Source of the DNA: an uncultured Oscillospiraceae bacterium
Lineage (GTDB): Bacteria > Bacillota > Clostridia > Oscillospirales > Oscillospiraceae
DNA: 6,266 nucleotides
Assembly (NCBI GenBank): GCA_934572365.1
Contig: CAKTKX010000078.1
Coordinates: forward strand, 1 to 6,266
Reading direction: 5' to 3'
Shown: piece by piece, positions 1-5,735 of the stretch
Layout of the letters: each line of letters opens with the position of its first letter
Numbering within the stretch: the first letter of the stretch is position 1
Notes under the pieces: generated by a model
Told to the model about the DNA's origin: nothing
What the model saw: the letters and a program-made list of their open reading frames with translations, nothing else
Databases searched by the model: none
Position numbers and translations under genes: made by a program

Positions 1-557
1 ACCTTGGCGGCCAGCTCCTTGCCGTAGGGAGAGGGAGTTGCGTAGATCAGAGAACGGTAGTAGGTGACCTGAGGGCCGTCCTTCTTGGTGGCGTTGGCTT
101 CGCCGTTCCAGTCGGCGGGGTTCTCGCTGTCATTGGACAGGCCGTTACGGGTAGCGGTCAGAATGACCTCGGTATCGTCGGAGTACAGGGCGTAGGTGCC
201 GCCGGGTAGCCAGCCCAGATCGATGGTACCAGCAGACATGGCCTCACCGGTGGCATCATAGCTGGTGCCGACAGTGATGTCAACTTCGTCGATGTCGTAG
301 CCCAGCTTTGCCATCTCGGCCTTGACCAACTCGGGCAGGTTCTCGGTGCCGGCGATGATAACGTCGGCGTCCTTGGAGGGAACGAACTCCAGGGTCAGCT
401 TGTCGAAATGAGGACGGGCAGCTTCGGTCTCAACGGCTTCCTCAGTCGCCGCTGCGGTTGCCGCCGCGGTGGTCTCGGGAGTCGTGTCCTTTGCGCCGCA
501 GGCGGCCAGGGACAGAACCAGGATCATTGCCATGGTCAGTGCAAGGATCTTTTTCAT
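1..557 (-). CDS. phnD: PhnD-like phosphonate/phosphite ABC transporter substrate-binding lipoprotein (3' end beyond window)
   Basis: Start ATG at 557-555 lies 9 nt after AAGGAG (567-572); 185 residues are visible before the frame leaves at base 1. Residues 1-20 are a lipoprotein signal peptide ending in the lipobox SLAAC, with Cys20 the predicted lipidated residue, so the protein should sit on the outer face of the membrane. Residues 21-47 form an Ala/Thr/Glu-rich linker. The binding domain starts near residue 53 with LTLEFVPSKDADVI. It continues with VGTSYDATGEAMSAG and TIDLGWLPGGTYAL (about 95-123), which match the PhnD family pattern of a Tyr, a following Glu-Ala helix and an aromatic-Pro-Tyr segment in the ligand cleft. 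YYRSLIYATPSPYGKELAAK near the visible end fits the next conserved family segment. The family delivers phosphonates, phosphite or phosphate esters to a PhnC/PhnE transporter; the ligand cannot be read here. It has its own promoter, so phnC and phnE-like genes would be expected beyond base 1. Family assignment is good; the exact substrate is unknown. Confidence 0.85.
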   Translation of the reverse strand, partial: MKKILALTMAMILVLSLAACGAKDTTPETTAAATAAATEEAVETEAARPHFDKLTLEFVPSKDADVIIAGTENLPELVKAEMAKLGYDIDEVDITVGTSYDATGEAMSAGTIDLGWLPGGTYALYSDDTEVILTATRNGLSNDSENPADWNGEANATKKDGPQVTYYRSLIYATPSPYGKELAAK

Positions 558-616
558 TTTAAATATCTCCTTTATCTTTTTTATTCACGGTGAAACACCG
601 GGAACTACGTGTGGGT

Positions 617-683
617 GCGGACACCAAATGCCCTAACACTAAGATAATAGCACATCTTGTGGTTTTTTCAAGTAGGCGGACAC
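617..683. repeat. 8-bp direct repeat GCGGACAC flanking the promoter
   Basis: The plus-strand octamer GCGGACAC occurs at 617-624 and 676-683. One copy lies just upstream of the -35 box and the other just downstream of the expected transcription start, 59 bp apart start to start. Two copies placed around one promoter would fit paired operator half-sites, but eight bases in 142 nt could also recur by chance. No regulator is identified. Confidence 0.35.
644..671 (-). promoter_or_regulatory. Probable sigma-A promoter of the PhnD-like gene
   Basis: On the minus strand a -35 box TTGAAA (666-671, 5 of 6 to consensus) is followed by a 16-nt spacer and a -10 box TATTAT (644-649, 5 of 6). The -10 is preceded by TG-C, an extended -10 feature. 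Transcription would start near 637, giving a leader of about 80 nt before the ATG at 557. The leader holds a small hairpin, CGGTG-TTT-CACCG (588-600), with no T-run after it. The promoter lies just behind the surE stop codon, so this gene is probably transcribed separately from surE. Confidence 0.65.
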
Positions 684-699
684 AATTTTTGCCTAATTT

Positions 700-1425
700 T
701 TACATTAACGCGCTCTTGATTTTACCGATGGAGATGTACCCCTTCAAAACGGCCTCCACGTCGGTGCCTGCCGGGGTCTCGTCCTGCTCCGTCAGCGGGG
801 AACCCTGGCCGGTGAGGGCGACCGCGCCGTCAGGCAGTCTGGTTTCCCGATAATTTTCGCTGTAGAACTGAATAGGTGCGACGGTGCGGTCTCTCAGAAT
901 GCCCTTCAGCTGATCGGGGGCGACCGCCGGGAAGTTCACGTTCCACACCTCGCCCCGCCCCTGACCGGCCTTCATCAGCTCCCGGAGGATGTCCACCAGA
1001 TACGTCTCCGCGATATCCAGGGGCGAGTGCATGGCATTGGAGAAAGCCATGGCCGGGACGCCGTTCATGACCGCCTCGAAGGCCGCCCCCAGCGTGCCGG
1101 AATAGGCAATATCGAAGCCCGCATTATAGCCGTCGTTGATACCGGAGAAAACATAGTCCGGCTTTTCCTCCAGCAGATACTGCATTGCAATCTTCACACA
1201 GTCTGCGGGCGTGCCGTCCACCTTGTAGGCCGCCTTCACGGGAACGGGAAAATCCTGCACCTTGTCCACCCGCATATCCCCGCGGATTGTGATCCTCTGG
1301 GACATGGCGCTGCACTGATTGGCAGGCGCCACCACCGTGACCTCCCCCAGCTCCATGGCCGCCTTCGCCAGCAGCGCGATACCGGGAGCATGGATGGAGT
1401 CATCGTTTACGACCAGTATTTTCAT
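700..1425 (-). CDS. surE: SurE 5'/3'-nucleotidase (survival protein SurE)
   Basis: 241 residues, close to the usual SurE length of about 250. SurE proteins are divalent-metal-dependent cytoplasmic phosphatases that dephosphorylate nucleoside 5'- and 3'-monophosphates, and some members cleave short polyphosphate. The N-terminus MKILVVNDDSIHAPGI carries the metal-binding pair Asp8-Asp9. VVAPANQCSAMSQRIT supplies Ser39, and SGINDGYNAG supplies Asn97; these are the expected metal ligands. YSGTLGAAFE (108-117) is the conserved loop after them, and GTPADCVK (71-78) is also typical. One deviation is NDDS where most members have NDDG. The start ATG (1425-1423) has GAGG 10 nt upstream (1436-1439), a somewhat long spacing. 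The gene lies 93 nt behind the zinc-ribbon gene on the same strand and probably shares its transcript. No T-tailed hairpin is seen behind the stop. Identification is firm; the cellular substrate is not shown by the sequence. Confidence 0.96.
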   Translation of the reverse strand: MKILVVNDDSIHAPGIALLAKAAMELGEVTVVAPANQCSAMSQRITIRGDMRVDKVQDFPVPVKAAYKVDGTPADCVKIAMQYLLEEKPDYVFSGINDGYNAGFDIAYSGTLGAAFEAVMNGVPAMAFSNAMHSPLDIAETYLVDILRELMKAGQGRGEVWNVNFPAVAPDQLKGILRDRTVAPIQFYSENYRETRLPDGAVALTGQGSPLTEQDETPAGTDVEAVLKGYISIGKIKSALM

Positions 1426-1518
1426 ATGTATGTTTCCTCTCTGTCTGCATTTTGGCTGGGAAAAATCCGAGTGCTTCCCGTTGCGCTTCTCTCAACAGGC
1501 TTCCTGTTTGGCACTTCC

Positions 1519-1758
1519 CTACTTGGCCGGAAAATGTGCCGTTTTCCAACTCTGAAATGCCTCGGAGGGATTTTTGGCGCGCTTCTGAAGCTGGATCATG
1601 TGGAGATCATACAGCTCCTTTTCCCCGCCGAGTACATCTCCGTCCAGTTTTTCCACTATCTCCTTGCACTCGCTGCAAAGCTTGACCTCCTTGCTTCCTT
1701 CCACCGAAAAGAACATCTCCAAGAACCCTTTCTTTGTGCCGCAGCAGCTGCAAACCAT
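1519..1758 (-). CDS. Small zinc-ribbon-like protein, unknown function
   Basis: 79 residues starting at ATG 1758-1756. I chose this start over the GTG 54 nt upstream because AAGGAG (1767-1772) sits 8 nt before it. The protein opens with MVCSCCG, and a second pair CSEC follows at residues 28-31. C3-x2-C6 (plus C5) and C28-x2-C31 about 22 residues apart fit a four-Cys zinc ribbon fold. Between the pairs lies a short segment rich in Phe, Gly and charged residues. The rest (32-79) is charged and probably helical up to ELYDLHMIQLQKRA, then ends in an aromatic, basic tail. There is no signal peptide or membrane segment, so it should be cytoplasmic. I do not recognise a named family. Possible roles are nucleic-acid or protein binding, or metal binding, but nothing here decides. 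It has its own putative promoter and precedes surE by 93 nt; that gap has only a 6-bp hairpin (1494-1508). Confidence 0.75.
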   Translation of the reverse strand: MVCSCCGTKKGFLEMFFSVEGSKEVKLCSECKEIVEKLDGDVLGGEKELYDLHMIQLQKRAKNPSEAFQSWKTAHFPAK

Positions 1759-1766
1759 AAAAAACG

Positions 1767-1772
1767 CTCCTT
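1767..1772 (-). promoter_or_regulatory. Ribosome binding site deciding the zinc-ribbon protein start
   Basis: AAGGAG on the minus strand, 8 nt upstream of ATG 1758-1756. The frame is open further upstream to a GTG at 1812, but a start there would place this site inside the coding region and would add 18 residues unrelated to the zinc ribbon. Confidence 0.8.
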
Positions 1773-1817
1773 TACAAATTGAGTCGTGCATAGCCGATCG
1801 TTTCTCTTGCACGCGAA

Positions 1818-1858
1818 ATTGTCACAATCAGTATAGCACGGACGATATTTCTATGCAA
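1818..1858 (-). promoter_or_regulatory. Putative promoter of the zinc-ribbon/surE pair with an overlapping palindrome
   Basis: Minus strand: -35 TTGCAT (1853-1858, only 3 of 6 to consensus), 17-nt spacer, -10 TATACT (1830-1835, 5 of 6), with TG-C before the -10 (extended -10). Directly downstream, at the expected transcription start, is a perfect 11-bp palindrome ATTGT-C-ACAAT (plus strand, 1818-1828). A repressor bound there would block initiation, but no regulator is known. The leader to ATG 1758 would be about 65 nt and can form a 6-bp stem (1785-1790 with 1808-1813). Confidence 0.5.
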
Positions 1859-2008
1859 GTACAAATACGGAGGAACGGCTTTCCCGGCGACAATCGACAG
1901 CCGCGCTTTTTCGGATTTCTGCTGTGTGGATTTCCGCATTCAGGTTCCGGACGGAGATACCGAGGCCTTGAACAGCAGAGGGTCAAATTCCATATCCTGT
2001 TTGCTCTA

Positions 2009-2056
2009 ACGAATCTGATTCCGGCTGACAGGCAAGGCCTGTCAGCCGGAGTTCGT
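2009..2056 (-). terminator. Strong hairpin behind the sulfatase, possible terminator or palindromic repeat
   Basis: A perfect 12-bp stem pairs 2021-2032 (CCGGCTGACAGG) with 2038-2049 around a 5-nt loop (2033-2037). T2020-A2050 adds one pair, and an outer ACGAA/TTCGT pair (2009-2013 with 2052-2056) extends it across an internal loop. It begins about 38 nt behind the sulfatase stop at 2094. There is no T-run on its 3' side in the minus direction, so it is not a textbook intrinsic terminator. It could stop transcription weakly, protect the 3' end of the sulfatase mRNA, or be a copy of a dispersed palindromic repeat. A second 5-bp hairpin (2058-2062 with 2067-2071) lies next to it. Confidence 0.5.
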
Positions 2057-2079
2057 GCGCTCATGCGAGCGAAAAATCT

Positions 2080-2107
2080 ATTATAGAAACATGTCAGGCA
2101 TCCACAA
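2080..2107 (-). promoter_or_regulatory. Weak promoter candidate overlapping the sulfatase 3' end
   Basis: A perfect TATAAT on the minus strand (2080-2085) has TTGTGG (2102-2107, 3 of 6 to the -35 consensus) 16 nt upstream. A transcript from here would start with the hairpins at 2009-2071 and read toward the zinc-ribbon gene. The -35 match is poor and a better-placed promoter exists at 1830-1858, so this may be chance. Confidence 0.2.
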
Positions 2108-3452
2108 TTTCGGGGGACGCATTTTCGGCGGCGCGGATCCAGTTCAGCAGCTTTTTGCGCAGTTCCTGCTTGACCTGGGTGTACGCAGGATCGTCGACCA
2201 GGTTGTTCAGCTCATAGGGATCCTTTTTCAGATCGTAGAAGAAATCATCCGCGTAGAGGTCTGCCGCGGGCTGTGCGCCGCCGTTGATGTCGGGGGCGTA
2301 GACGGAGTAAGCATAATCGGCGGTGCGGATGGCGCGGCCTACCCGGCTCTCGGAGATCTGGGCAAAGACCTCGTTAGGGCGATTGGGATTGGCTTTGTGC
2401 AGAACATCGGCAAAGTTTTCGCCGATCATTTCGTCGCCCACATCCACACCGGCAATGCCCAGAATGGTCTTGGGCAGACCGGCGGTGCTGATCAGGTCGG
2501 TCACCACACCGCCGCCGGTAAACTCGCCGCCGGTCACCACCAGCGGAACCCGCAGGCAGGCATCGTGCATGGAGCGCTTGTAGTCGTCATAGCCGTTGAG
2601 ATGGGCGTCCCGATTGCGGGTCATGAAGTGGCTGCCATGATCGGAAAGATAAAGGATAACCGTATCCTCGTAGATCCCCATTTCCTTCAGCCTGTTCACC
2701 AGCCGCCCCAGATTCTTGTCCAGAGACGCGCACTGTCCCAGATAGTCGGGGTATTCTTCCCGGTGATTGCCGCCCAGTGCCTCCAGATCCTTGGGCGAGG
2801 TGAAGTTCGCATACTTCTCTTTGGAGCCGATGGGGCCTTCATAGTGTTGGTGGTCGTTCTGATGGTGGGGTTCAATATGGGAGACGGTCATGAAGAAAGG
2901 CTTTTCTCCCTTGTACTGCTCCAGAAATTCCAGGGCAAAGTCCGTGATGCAGTCCACGCGGTAGCCGGTGAAATCAATACGGTTGTCATTCTCGTCAAAC
3001 ACGAAGCCGTCATAGCCGTGGCTGGTAAATTCCAGAACGTCACTAGTACGCCAGAAGCTGGTATAGCCGCCCCGCAGCTCCCGGGGGATGGCGGTGACAG
3101 TATGGTCAATGGTGGGCTTCTGTTCCAGCTCCCCATCGGACGCTAAGTGCCACTTGCCGACGTAGGCCGTTTCGTACCCGGCCTCCTCCATATATGCCCC
3201 CAGAGGCTTTACGTTGGCCGGGAGCATGATATTATTGCGGAAGCAGCCGATATCCGTCGCCCATTTGCCGGTCTGGAACATGGCGCGGCAGGGGCCGCAG
3301 ACGGGCTGGGGCGTGAACGCCAGGTCAAACCGGGTGCCCTCCGCAGCCAGCTGATCCAGAACGGGCGTAATGGGAAGTTCCTGACCGTAGCAGCCGCAGG
3401 TGTCCGCCCGCTGCTGATCGGTGAAGTACAGCAGAATGTTCTTCTTTTTCAT
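2094..3452 (-). CDS. Cytoplasmic type I sulfatase (formylglycine-dependent, S1 family)
   Basis: 452 residues, usual for S1 sulfatases. Start ATG 3452-3450 has AGGAG 7 nt upstream (3460-3464). Family enzymes hydrolyse sulfate esters using a formylglycine made from a Cys in C-x-P-x-R. Here that site is C52-G-P-C-R56, so Cys52 would be oxidised by a maturase (anSME in anaerobes), which is not in this window. Other active-site residues by family position: Asp12-Gln13 (metal), GKWH at 99-102 (Lys100, His102), His192 in SHIEPHH, Asp271-His272 in LYLSDHG (metal) and Lys292 before the MHDACLRVPLVV segment. YDLKKDPYELNNL near the C-terminus is a typical sulfatase tail. Gln13 replaces the more common second Asp; DQ is also found in phosphonate monoester hydrolases of the same superfamily, but Lys100/His102 favour a sulfatase. 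There is no signal peptide, so it should act in the cytoplasm on an imported or internal substrate. It follows the sugar importer on the same strand by 138 nt without a clear promoter of its own. The substrate is unknown. Confidence 0.93.
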   Translation of the reverse strand: MKKKNILLYFTDQQRADTCGCYGQELPITPVLDQLAAEGTRFDLAFTPQPVCGPCRAMFQTGKWATDIGCFRNNIMLPANVKPLGAYMEEAGYETAYVGKWHLASDGELEQKPTIDHTVTAIPRELRGGYTSFWRTSDVLEFTSHGYDGFVFDENDNRIDFTGYRVDCITDFALEFLEQYKGEKPFFMTVSHIEPHHQNDHQHYEGPIGSKEKYANFTSPKDLEALGGNHREEYPDYLGQCASLDKNLGRLVNRLKEMGIYEDTVILYLSDHGSHFMTRNRDAHLNGYDDYKRSMHDACLRVPLVVTGGEFTGGGVVTDLISTAGLPKTILGIAGVDVGDEMIGENFADVLHKANPNRPNEVFAQISESRVGRAIRTADYAYSVYAPDINGGAQPAADLYADDFFYDLKKDPYELNNLVDDPAYTQVKQELRKKLLNWIRAAENASPEIVDA

Positions 3453-3505
3453 ATCATTTCTCCTTTTTCTGGGATTCCATAATGATTGTGATACCGCTTT
3501 TCACC

Positions 3506-3567
3506 GCAGCCGGCACGCGGCTGCCCTGAAAAACGGTTCAGGGCAACCGGGGTAACCCCGATTGCCC
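3506..3567 (-). terminator. Cluster of three overlapping hairpins behind the importer operon
   Basis: In transcription order: hairpin A pairs 3541-3552 with 3556-3567 (12 bp, 3-nt loop). Its single non-Watson-Crick pair is G-U in minus-strand RNA but A-C on the plus strand, which favours function in the minus direction. Hairpin B pairs 3522-3530 with 3537-3545 (9 bp, 6-nt loop). Hairpin C pairs 3506-3512 with 3518-3524 (7 bp). A and B share 3541-3545, and B and C share 3522-3524, so A plus C or B alone can form. A run of five T lies 7 nt behind hairpin A, a loose fit to an intrinsic terminator. The cluster begins 24 nt behind the binding-protein stop and ends 54 nt before the sulfatase start. 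It probably ends or attenuates the importer transcript. Confidence 0.6.
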
Positions 3568-3590
3568 TTTCCCGTTAAATTCGATTTTGA

Positions 3591-4655
3591 TTACAGGACG
3601 TGATCCTTGTAGTTGGTGGGATCGACCATGACGGCGGGAGTGGCATACTCCTTGGGGATCTCGGTGCCGTTGACCAGGTGCTCGACTACGGCAACGATGG
3701 CTTCCTTACCGACGACCTTGCCGGAGAAGTAAGCGGCGGAACGGATGACGGCGTAGTTGCCCTCTTCCCACTGACCGGTGGTCTCATCGCAGCCCAGGGT
3801 CACAACGCAGGAGGTGTCAGCCAGACCGGCGTTCTCAATGGCGGAAGCGGAACCCAGAGCACCCGCCTCAGAAGCGACCAAGACCAGCCAGGACTTGATT
3901 TCGGGATGACCGGCGATCATGGCGGAAGCGCCGTTATAAGCATCTTCAATAGTGGTCACGTAGTCGACCTCGTAGGTACGGCCATCGAAAGCAGTGCCGA
4001 TCTTATCAGCAATCGCCTGCTTCTCGCCCTCGGTACGGGGGACGCAGGAAGAAACGGTATTCATGGTCATGTACAGTAGGCCAGTGGTCTTGTCTTCGGT
4101 CATGCCGTTTTCGGTGGCGTAGTCCGCCATCCACTCACCGGCGGCGTAGCCGATGTTGTAGGCGTCAATGCCGAACCAGGGAGCCAGCTTGTTGTCGTCG
4201 CCGTCCTTCAGAGGATCGTCGCAGGCAACGATGACGACACCGGCAGCCTCGCACTTGGCGACAGCGGCCTCAGACATGGTCTGGTCGGGGATGCAGGTAA
4301 CGATGGCGTCGGCATTGTCCGCGATGGCGGTGTCGATCTGGGTCATGTACTTTTCCGCGTCGCCGTCGCAGTTCAGGAAGTGCCAGGTGACTTCGATGCC
4401 GTACTCGGCGCCCTTGTCGTTCAGAGCCTTCTCAATGGAAGCGGCCTCATTGACAAAATAGGCGGACTCGGACTTGTAGATTCCGTAAATGTTCAGAGAA
4501 GTGGGAGCAGCAGGTGCTTCCTCGGTGGGAGCCTTGGTCTCGACGGGGGCGGCGGCTTCCGTAGCCTTGGTTTCGGGGGTGGTTTCCTTTGCGCCACAGG
4601 CAGCCAGGGACAGAATCATCACCAGAGCCAGGAGCAGAGCGGTCAACTTTTTCAT
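3591..4655 (-). CDS. Sugar ABC transporter substrate-binding lipoprotein (AraF-like, periplasmic-binding-protein family)
   Basis: 354 residues from ATG 4655-4653. GGAGG (4663-4667) lies 7 nt upstream, and MKK begins a clean lipoprotein signal, so I reject the in-frame start 48 nt upstream. Residues 1-20 end in SLAAC with Cys20 as lipid site; 21-52 are an Ala/Thr/Glu/Pro linker. The binding domain starts at about 53. Landmarks recall E. coli AraF: ADAIVTCIPDQTMSEAAVAK (115-134), VVIVACDDP (140-148), a central SCVPRTEGEKQAI stretch, HPEIKSWLVLVASEAGALG (the hinge region), and VDPTNYKDHVL at the end. It would capture a monosaccharide-like ligand outside the membrane and pass it to the permease encoded upstream. 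The gap to the permease is 59 nt, and a hairpin cluster follows the stop. The AraF resemblance suggests a pentose or related sugar, but the ligand cannot be fixed from sequence; resemblance is judged by eye. Confidence 0.9.
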   Translation of the reverse strand: MKKLTALLLALVMILSLAACGAKETTPETKATEAAAPVETKAPTEEAPAAPTSLNIYGIYKSESAYFVNEAASIEKALNDKGAEYGIEVTWHFLNCDGDAEKYMTQIDTAIADNADAIVTCIPDQTMSEAAVAKCEAAGVVIVACDDPLKDGDDNKLAPWFGIDAYNIGYAAGEWMADYATENGMTEDKTTGLLYMTMNTVSSCVPRTEGEKQAIADKIGTAFDGRTYEVDYVTTIEDAYNGASAMIAGHPEIKSWLVLVASEAGALGSASAIENAGLADTSCVVTLGCDETTGQWEEGNYAVIRSAAYFSGKVVGKEAIVAVVEHLVNGTEIPKEYATPAVMVDPTNYKDHVL

Positions 4656-4662
4656 TGTGTTT

Positions 4663-4667
4663 CCTCC
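4663..4667 (-). promoter_or_regulatory. Ribosome binding site deciding the binding-protein start
   Basis: GGAGG on the minus strand, 7 nt upstream of ATG 4655-4653. It shows that translation starts at the signal-peptide Met and not at the in-frame codon at 4703, which would add 16 residues including NINYQNGG ahead of a normal lipoprotein signal. Confidence 0.88.
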
Positions 4668-4714
4668 GTTTTGATAATTTATGTTTTTCGGCAACAGCCG
4701 CAAACACCGTAGGG

Positions 4715-5734
4715 TTACAGATTCTTCATACTGTCTGCCAGCAGTCTCTTCTGACGGTTTCTCTGACGATAGAAGTCAATGGCCAGAGAGCCGAACAGCA
4801 GCGCCGCACGGGCGACATACTGCCAGTACTGGGACACGCCTGCCATGTTCAGGCCGGAGTTGAAGGCCTGAACCAGAATCACGCCCAGAGCCACGCTGGG
4901 AATGGAGCCAACGCCGCCCACCATGGAGACACCTGCCAGGTTGCAGGCGGTGATGGCGTCGAAGTGCAGGTTGGGGCTGGAAGCAGGCTGGCCGGAGAAC
5001 ATCCGGGAAGCCAGAATAATGCCGGCCATGGCCGCGAATACAGAAGTCATCACATAGCAGACAATTTTGATCCGGTTGGAGTTGATGCCTGCCAGCCGGG
5101 CAGCCTCCGCATTGCCGCCGATGGCAAAAATGCTGCGGCCGAATTTGGTGCTGGACAGGATAAAGGCGAAGATCACGAACAGAACAATGGTTATGATCAC
5201 AGGGTAAGGAACGCTGCCGAATACCATGCCGTTACCCAGACTTTTCAGTCCCGCGTCGCTGATGGCAATGGGGCGGCCGTCGCACAGCAGATAGGCGAAG
5301 CCACGCCACAGGGACTGGGAAACCAGGGTGGCAATAAAGGGGACGATATTCAGCCGGGTGACCATCAGGCCGTTGATAATGCCTGCAATGGAGGACACCG
5401 CCAGAACGATCAGCGCCAGCACCACCCAGTTCATGCTGGTATTTTTCAGACCCCAGGCAATGAACACACCGCCGAAGGCCGCCACGGAGCCAGCGGACAG
5501 GTCGCTGCCGCCGGTCATGATCAGGAAGGTCATGCCGATGGAGGTCAGTCCGATCAGCGTGGAAGCAGTCAGAATGTTGATGAAGTTTCCGTATGTAAAG
5601 TAGTTGGGGTTCAGCGCCGAGAAAATCGCCGTCACCAGAACCAATGCGACCAGAAGCACAAGCGCATTGCCGGAAATCGGCAGCTTGAAGCCTTTCTTTT
5701 CCAGGGTCTTCCCCTGCGCGGTATTGTTAGCCAT
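4715..5734 (-). CDS. Sugar ABC transporter permease (RbsC/BPD_transp_2 family)
   Basis: 339 residues, normal for RbsC-type permeases. A polar N-terminus (1-22) leads into a series of hydrophobic segments, beginning with about 24-38, that would span the membrane. Family marks are TGGSDLSAGS (74-83, the usual G-x-DLS-x-GS motif) and FGRSIFAIGGN followed by AARLAGIN (198-218), the cytoplasmic loop that couples to the ATPase. AGVSMVGGVGS occurs in the C-terminal third. It would form the membrane channel, probably as a dimer, with the ATPase and binding protein encoded on either side. Start ATG 5734-5732 is one base from the ATPase stop. Its Shine-Dalgarno GGAGGAG (5742-5748) lies inside the last codons of the ATPase gene, so the two are translationally linked. 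The sequence is intact and unremarkable for its family. Confidence 0.95.
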   Translation of the reverse strand: MANNTAQGKTLEKKGFKLPISGNALVLLVALVLVTAIFSALNPNYFTYGNFINILTASTLIGLTSIGMTFLIMTGGSDLSAGSVAAFGGVFIAWGLKNTSMNWVVLALIVLAVSSIAGIINGLMVTRLNIVPFIATLVSQSLWRGFAYLLCDGRPIAISDAGLKSLGNGMVFGSVPYPVIITIVLFVIFAFILSSTKFGRSIFAIGGNAEAARLAGINSNRIKIVCYVMTSVFAAMAGIILASRMFSGQPASSPNLHFDAITACNLAGVSMVGGVGSIPSVALGVILVQAFNSGLNMAGVSQYWQYVARAALLFGSLAIDFYRQRNRQKRLLADSMKNL

Positions 5735-5735
5735 A

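Larger units (their letters stand above)
1759..2093. other. 335-nt gap between the sulfatase and the zinc-ribbon gene
   Basis: This gap holds a strong hairpin behind the sulfatase (2009-2056), a small hairpin (2058-2071), the putative promoter and palindrome (1818-1858) and the leader of the zinc-ribbon gene. In the middle stretch, about 1860-2005, I see no supported gene or RNA. Open frames there lack a ribosome binding site and resemble no family I know. Confidence 0.6.

Noticed and set aside
408..593. Plus-strand open frame over the start of the PhnD-like gene
   Set aside because: Antisense to the lipoprotein signal peptide region; no ribosome binding site or family features.
1494..1508. 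6-bp hairpin between the zinc-ribbon gene and surE
   Set aside because: No T-run and short stem; not convincing as a terminator, so the two genes are more likely co-transcribed.
1772..1939. 55-codon open frame on the minus strand in the gap before the zinc-ribbon gene (MRKSTQQKSEKARLS...)
   Set aside because: No Shine-Dalgarno site, no recognisable family, and it would run through the promoter and leader of the zinc-ribbon gene.
1828..2064. 78-codon open frame on the minus strand behind the sulfatase
   Set aside because: Rich in Arg, Cys and Pro, no ribosome binding site, and overlaps the strong hairpin; probably chance.
2055..3146. Long open frame on the plus strand (363 codons)
   Set aside because: Fully antisense to the sulfatase except at its start; the sulfatase has all its motifs and a proper ribosome binding site, whereas this frame has neither.
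3279..3302. Thioredoxin-like CGPC motif in the sulfatase
   Set aside because: It is the C-x-P-x-R formylglycine site of a sulfatase; surrounding sequence and all other motifs are sulfatase, with no thioredoxin fold.
3454..3480. 8-codon frame (MESQKKEK) just before the sulfatase start, a possible leader peptide
   Set aside because: No ribosome binding site upstream of it; it merely spans the sulfatase Shine-Dalgarno.
4689..4700. Small hairpin between permease and binding-protein genes
   Set aside because: Only a 4-bp stem; too weak to call a terminator or processing site.
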